A stretch of DNA of 64,000 nt, from assembly GCA_019203745.1 (NCBI GenBank), contig CP078104.1, positions 186,001-250,000 on the forward strand, read 5' to 3'. Origin of the DNA: Chryseobacterium sp. E1 (GTDB lineage: Bacteria; Bacteroidota; Bacteroidia; Flavobacteriales; Weeksellaceae). The notes under the pieces are model-generated. The model saw nothing but the letters and a program-made list of their open reading frames with translations. It ran no database searches and was not told where the DNA came from. Of this stretch, positions 61,079-64,000 are shown piece after piece (positions within the stretch are counted from its first letter, which is position 1; the number at the start of each line of letters is the position of its first letter). The position numbers were made by a program, and so were the translations under genes.

Positions 61079-62853
61079 AATCAAAATTTTACGGAACCCT
61101 AAGCCGGGCTTATGAAACAGTCTTCTGCTATCCTTTGGTTTTAACAATGGCTTTATTGGCTTCTGCAGGTGCCATCTGCATTGTTGAAAGTAATGCAGAA
61201 CAATCCACAGCCTATACAAAATTCACAATCTGTGCAGGCATGGGAATTTCCCTGATGTTTGCTATGAAAATGCTTTCACAGAGAATAGGAAAAGAGCTGC
61301 TGTTACAAATTTCAGGAATCGCTTTCCTTGTCGGGTTCTATTTCATTCTGCCGGATAAACAGAGAAACTTTACTGACGTCCATTTTTACATTATTGCAGT
61401 AACTGCGCTTCTCACCCACCTTCTGGTGTCTTTCATCCCGTTTTTAGAAAAGAATAAAGAATCTGGATTCTGGCAGTATAATAAGAATCTTTTTGTTAAC
61501 ATCTTCCTTACAGCCGTATTTACAGGTATACTGACTGGAGGTGTTGAACTGGCCATCCTGGCAGTTGACAAACTTTTTGATTTCAATTTCAACAACAAAG
61601 TTTATACAGATACCTTTTTGTTCTTGCCATTTCCGGAAGCTGTTTTATTTTTCTTCTATTTAATGAAAAAGGAATAAGCAACCTTGAAAAAGAGAGCGCT
61701 TATCCTATTGTTCTGAAATTCTTCACTCAGTTTATCCTGATTCCCTTACTGCTTATTTATGCAGCCATACTTTATTTTTATTCATTTAAAATCCTGATCA
61801 ACTGGGAGCTTCCGAGAGGTTGGGTTTCTTATCTGGTCTTAGCCTATAGCATTGTGGGTATTTTGGCATTGCTTCTTGTTTATCCCCTGAGGGCGGAAAA
61901 TGCAAAATCCTGGGTAAGAATATTTTCCAAAGCATTCTATTATACCATTATTCCTTTGATTATTTTGCTTTTTACGGCTATTTTCACAAGAATTTTAGAA
62001 TATGGGTATACAGAACCAAGATATTTTGTTCTTCTGCTCGCTTTATGGCTTTTAAGTACCGTTGTTTATTTTATATCGGGCAAAAGAGCTACCATTAAAT
62101 TTATCCCGGTCAGCTTATTTTTATTTGGAACTTTTGCATTAATCTTCCCTTATTTCAATGCTTTCAGTGTAGCAAAAAGAAGTCAGAAAAATGAACTTTT
62201 AAAGGTGTTGAATCAACATCAGCTGATACATAACGGTAAATTAGATTTTCAGAAGAAAATTACCGATACGGTGCGTAATGAGATTGCAGATAAATTTGAA
62301 TTTCTGGCTGAAAGAAAACAGAATGAGTTTTTATACACCTTTCTGAATAAAAAGACCAAACTGAGCTGGCTGACACCATGGAAAACGGTAATTTTACAGC
62401 ATAAGAAATACCATTCAGAACAAATTTACAAATGTTCAAAAAACGTCAAAAGATATATGGGATGAAACCATGCGGCTCGTTATTACCTCTGAAAAGCCAG
62501 CTATAGAAATTGGCAGCTATCAATATCTTCTCAACTTTACTCCCAATAAAAGAGAACCTCAGAAACTTAATGGCGACACCTTCGAAGTAACAAACCTTTT
62601 AGAAAAACAGTCATCATTGAAATTAAAATTAAATGATGAGGAAATAGATTTTGGTCCGCAGGTGATGAAACTGCTCGAGCAAAACAAAAATAAAACCGGC
62701 ATCGTAAAAGTACCGGATATTTCTATGGAATCTGATCTGGGAAAATACCATATCAAACTTATTCTTAATGAAATTGTGCGGGAGAAATTTCCTTATGATA
62801 ATCGTATCAACATTTACTATGAAAATGCTTATTTACTGATAAAACTAAAGTAA
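61075..62853 (+). CDS. DUF4153 multispanning membrane protein, frameshifted
   Basis: About 590 residues with roughly ten membrane segments (FCYPLVLTMALLASAGAICI, FLTAVFTGILTGGVELAILA, FILIPLLLIYAAILYFYSF) followed by a soluble C-terminal domain of about 200 residues. Breaks near 61620 and 62400-62470. DUF4153 proteins are of unknown function. Translationally coupled to the BlaI-like regulator, which may control it. Confidence 0.75.
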
Positions 62854-62869
62854 TGAGTACATTAAAAAA

Positions 62870-62905
62870 GTAAACTGCTCCGGCTCCGGAGCAGTTTATT
62901 TTTTT
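62870..62905 (+). terminator. terminator of the DUF4153 gene
   Basis: Perfect 12-bp stem (AAACTGCTCCGG with CCGGAGCAGTTT) over a minimal loop, followed by a T-rich run. Confidence 0.85.
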
Positions 62906-62976
62906 ATTCAGTTTATAATCTGTAATTCCGATTAAAGTATAAATCGCTACAGGAGTTCAACTGAAATGTATGTCAT

Positions 62977-63000
62977 AAAAAAGCGGCTAAAAAGCCGCTT
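62977..63000 (-). terminator. terminator of the RNA-binding protein gene
   Basis: AAGCGGCT/AGCCGCTT stem with a 4-base loop; T-run on the minus strand, 8 bases past the gene's stop. Confidence 0.85.
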
Positions 63001-63007
63001 CATATTT

Positions 63008-63358
63008 TTACCAACGATTTCCGCCTCCGCCACGGTTGTTACCATAGCCTCCGCCTCTATTATTGTTGTTACCATAACCTCCACCTCTGTTGTTATCGAA
63101 GCTTCTTCTAGGTTTTTCTTCTCTTGGCTTAGCTTCAGATACGTTTAGGGTTTTTCCGTTGAATTCTTTTTGGTTAAGAGCTTCAATAGCCTGCTTTCCT
63201 TCTTCATCACCCATCTCTACGAAACCGAAACCTCTGGAACGACCAGTTTCTCTGTCTGTAACGATTTTAGCTGATGATACATCTCCAAATTCTGCGAATA
63301 GATCGTGCAACTCATACTCTTTAGTTGCGTAATTGATGTTTGAAACAAAAATGTTCAT
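63008..63358 (-). CDS. RRM-domain RNA-binding protein with RGG-like tail
   Basis: 116 residues, intact. One RNA recognition motif: RNP2 IFVSNI at residues 3-8 and RNP1 RSRGFGFVEM near residue 40, both with the aromatic residues that stack on RNA. The C-terminal 30 residues are three imperfect NNRGGGYGN repeats, an RGG-type tail that adds weak RNA binding. Resembles cyanobacterial and Bacteroidota cold-induced RBPs. A promoter lies about 75 bases upstream, leaving a longer leader than most genes here, which could carry regulation. Confidence 0.9.
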   Translation of the reverse strand: MNIFVSNINYATKEYELHDLFAEFGDVSSAKIVTDRETGRSRGFGFVEMGDEEGKQAIEALNQKEFNGKTLNVSEAKPREEKPRRSFDNNRGGGYGNNNNRGGGYGNNRGGGGNRW

Positions 63359-63436
63359 TTTGAATAAATTAAAAAATTAATAAAAATTTGGTATATAAAA
63401 GAAAAACAACATAAATTAATGAACAAATATTGATTC

Positions 63437-63444
63437 CAAATATA
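63437..63444 (-). promoter_or_regulatory. -7 promoter element of the RRM gene
   Basis: TATATTTG on the minus strand matches TAnnTTTG; the leader to the ATG would be about 70 bases. Confidence 0.55.
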
Positions 63445-63605
63445 AACGTATGCAAGATACAATTAAAAATTTCAAATCAAAGCTTTTTTAAGTATTTCTC
63501 ACATTATGTTGAATCAAAAACCTAAATCGATTGAAAAAGAATAAAAAATAATCGTTTTTCAATAAATTTTTATTGATATTTGTCTTTAATTAAAATACAG
63601 ATAAG

Positions 63606-63692
63606 ATGAAAAACATAAAAAATTCTTTCTACTCTACCATTATAAACCGGATCAAATTCATAGGTTCAACTAAAAACAAACCAACAATATAA
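63606..63692 (+). CDS. candidate 28-residue basic peptide
   Basis: Short ORF MKNIKNSFYSTIINRIKFIG ending STKNKPTI, stopping 2 bases before the XRE start. Coupled position favours translation, but length gives little support; it may be the broken end of a longer upstream gene. Confidence 0.3.
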   Translation: MKNIKNSFYSTIINRIKFIGSTKNKPTI

Positions 63693-63694
63693 GT

Positions 63695-63897
63695 ATGTCG
63701 ATTATTGTAAACCTTGACGTCGTCATGGCGAAAAGAAAATGTCCCTCAATGAGCTTTCCGAAAAAGTAAACCTTACCCTCTCTAACCTTTCTATATTAAA
63801 GACAGGAAAAGCAAAAGCAATCCGATTCAGTACTCTGGAAGCCATTTGCAAAGCTCTGGACTGCCAGCCGGGCGAAATTTTAGAATATAAAGAATAA
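63695..63897 (+). CDS. XRE family (HTH_26) transcriptional regulator, frameshifted
   Basis: About 67 residues once an A-run near 63740 is one base longer. Layout: IIVNLDVVMAKRKMSLNELS, recognition helix region LTLSNLSILKTGKAKAIR, then STLEAICKALDCQPGEILEY. This is the short stand-alone HTH form that is often coupled to a DUF2975 membrane protein gene; none is visible here. Confidence 0.75.
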
Positions 63898-63999
63898 TAT
63901 CGTGTCGAAAAAATCAGGATCTTTGTATTTCAGATTTTCATCACCAATCTTCAACTGATATGAAACAGCATACCACCAATTACACCAATACTTTTATTG
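63880..63999 (-). CDS. possible C-terminus of a gene entering from the right
   Basis: On the minus strand the last bases encode QLKIGDENLKYKDPDFFDTI before a stop that overlaps the XRE gene. The upstream part is outside the window and one frame shift is needed. Family unknown. Confidence 0.25.
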
Positions 64000-64000
64000 A

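Noticed and set aside
1..64000. CRISPR array, prophage, insertion sequence or integrase
   Set aside because: No regularly spaced repeats, transposase, integrase or terminal repeats were seen anywhere in the window.

Overview
The window looks like a draft-quality piece of a Chryseobacterium-type genome (Bacteroidota, Flavobacteriia, Weeksellaceae). Evidence: low GC, two secreted proteins with C-terminal type IX secretion sorting domains, a GLPGLI protein, a GEVED-repeat protein, a Bacteroidota-type VgrG with a DUF4280 PAAR-like protein, and promoters of the Bacteroidota form TTTG/TTG-N19-21-TAnnTTTG. The genus call is inference from protein style.

A property of the whole sequence: most genes longer than about 400 bases are broken by single-base indels, nearly all in homopolymer runs (uvrA alone carries eight). 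Housekeeping genes (uvrA, pdhA, ppa, hppA) are hit as often as accessory ones, so I read this as sequencing or assembly error. I report reconstructed gene spans as CDS and say where the frame breaks.

Layout. 0-6 kb: a broken WG-repeat-like protein, acyl-CoA dehydrogenase, small secreted proteins, a DUF1508 protein, an HD phosphohydrolase and a convergent DUF2490 outer-membrane protein. 6-16 kb: a TonB-dependent receptor with a well-formed promoter, uvrA, a Tam-like methyltransferase, an NAD(P)-binding protein, an epoxide hydrolase, a lipoprotein hydrolase, an intergenic region with paired DnaA-box sequences, tiny ORFs and two terminators, and tRNA-Arg(CCT).

16.6-31.1 kb is the accessory core: one leftward run of tightly spaced genes that starts with vgrG, then a large HET-C domain protein with a small N-terminal module, two lipoproteins, a small membrane protein, an unknown protein, a DUF4280 PAAR-like spike tip, a roughly 1000-residue protein, another lipoprotein, a membrane protein and three tandem DUF3592 proteins. 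ATGA-type overlaps link many of them. This looks like a type VI secretion VgrG/effector/immunity island; no T6SS structural genes are in the window.

31.7-46.6 kb: a MarR operon with a tandem operator, a divergent AraC/MFS pair with two AraC-like half-sites, T9SS-secreted proteins, a SWIM/SNF2 helicase, a GLPGLI protein, endonuclease V, a VOC protein, an M28 lipoprotein peptidase and a methionine-type aminotransferase. 46.8-50.5 kb: a membrane pyrophosphatase fused to an OmpA-like domain, next to a soluble pyrophosphatase. 50.5-59.2 kb: an envelope/repair cluster (membrane protein, PhyH dioxygenase, GNAT-like protein, radC, L,D-transpeptidase, LolD-like ABC ATPase with a tiny membrane peptide) and pdhC-pdhA. 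59.3-64 kb: a fragmented NIPSNAP gene, PAP2 phosphatase, BlaI-type regulator, DUF4153 membrane protein, an RRM RNA-binding protein and an XRE regulator.
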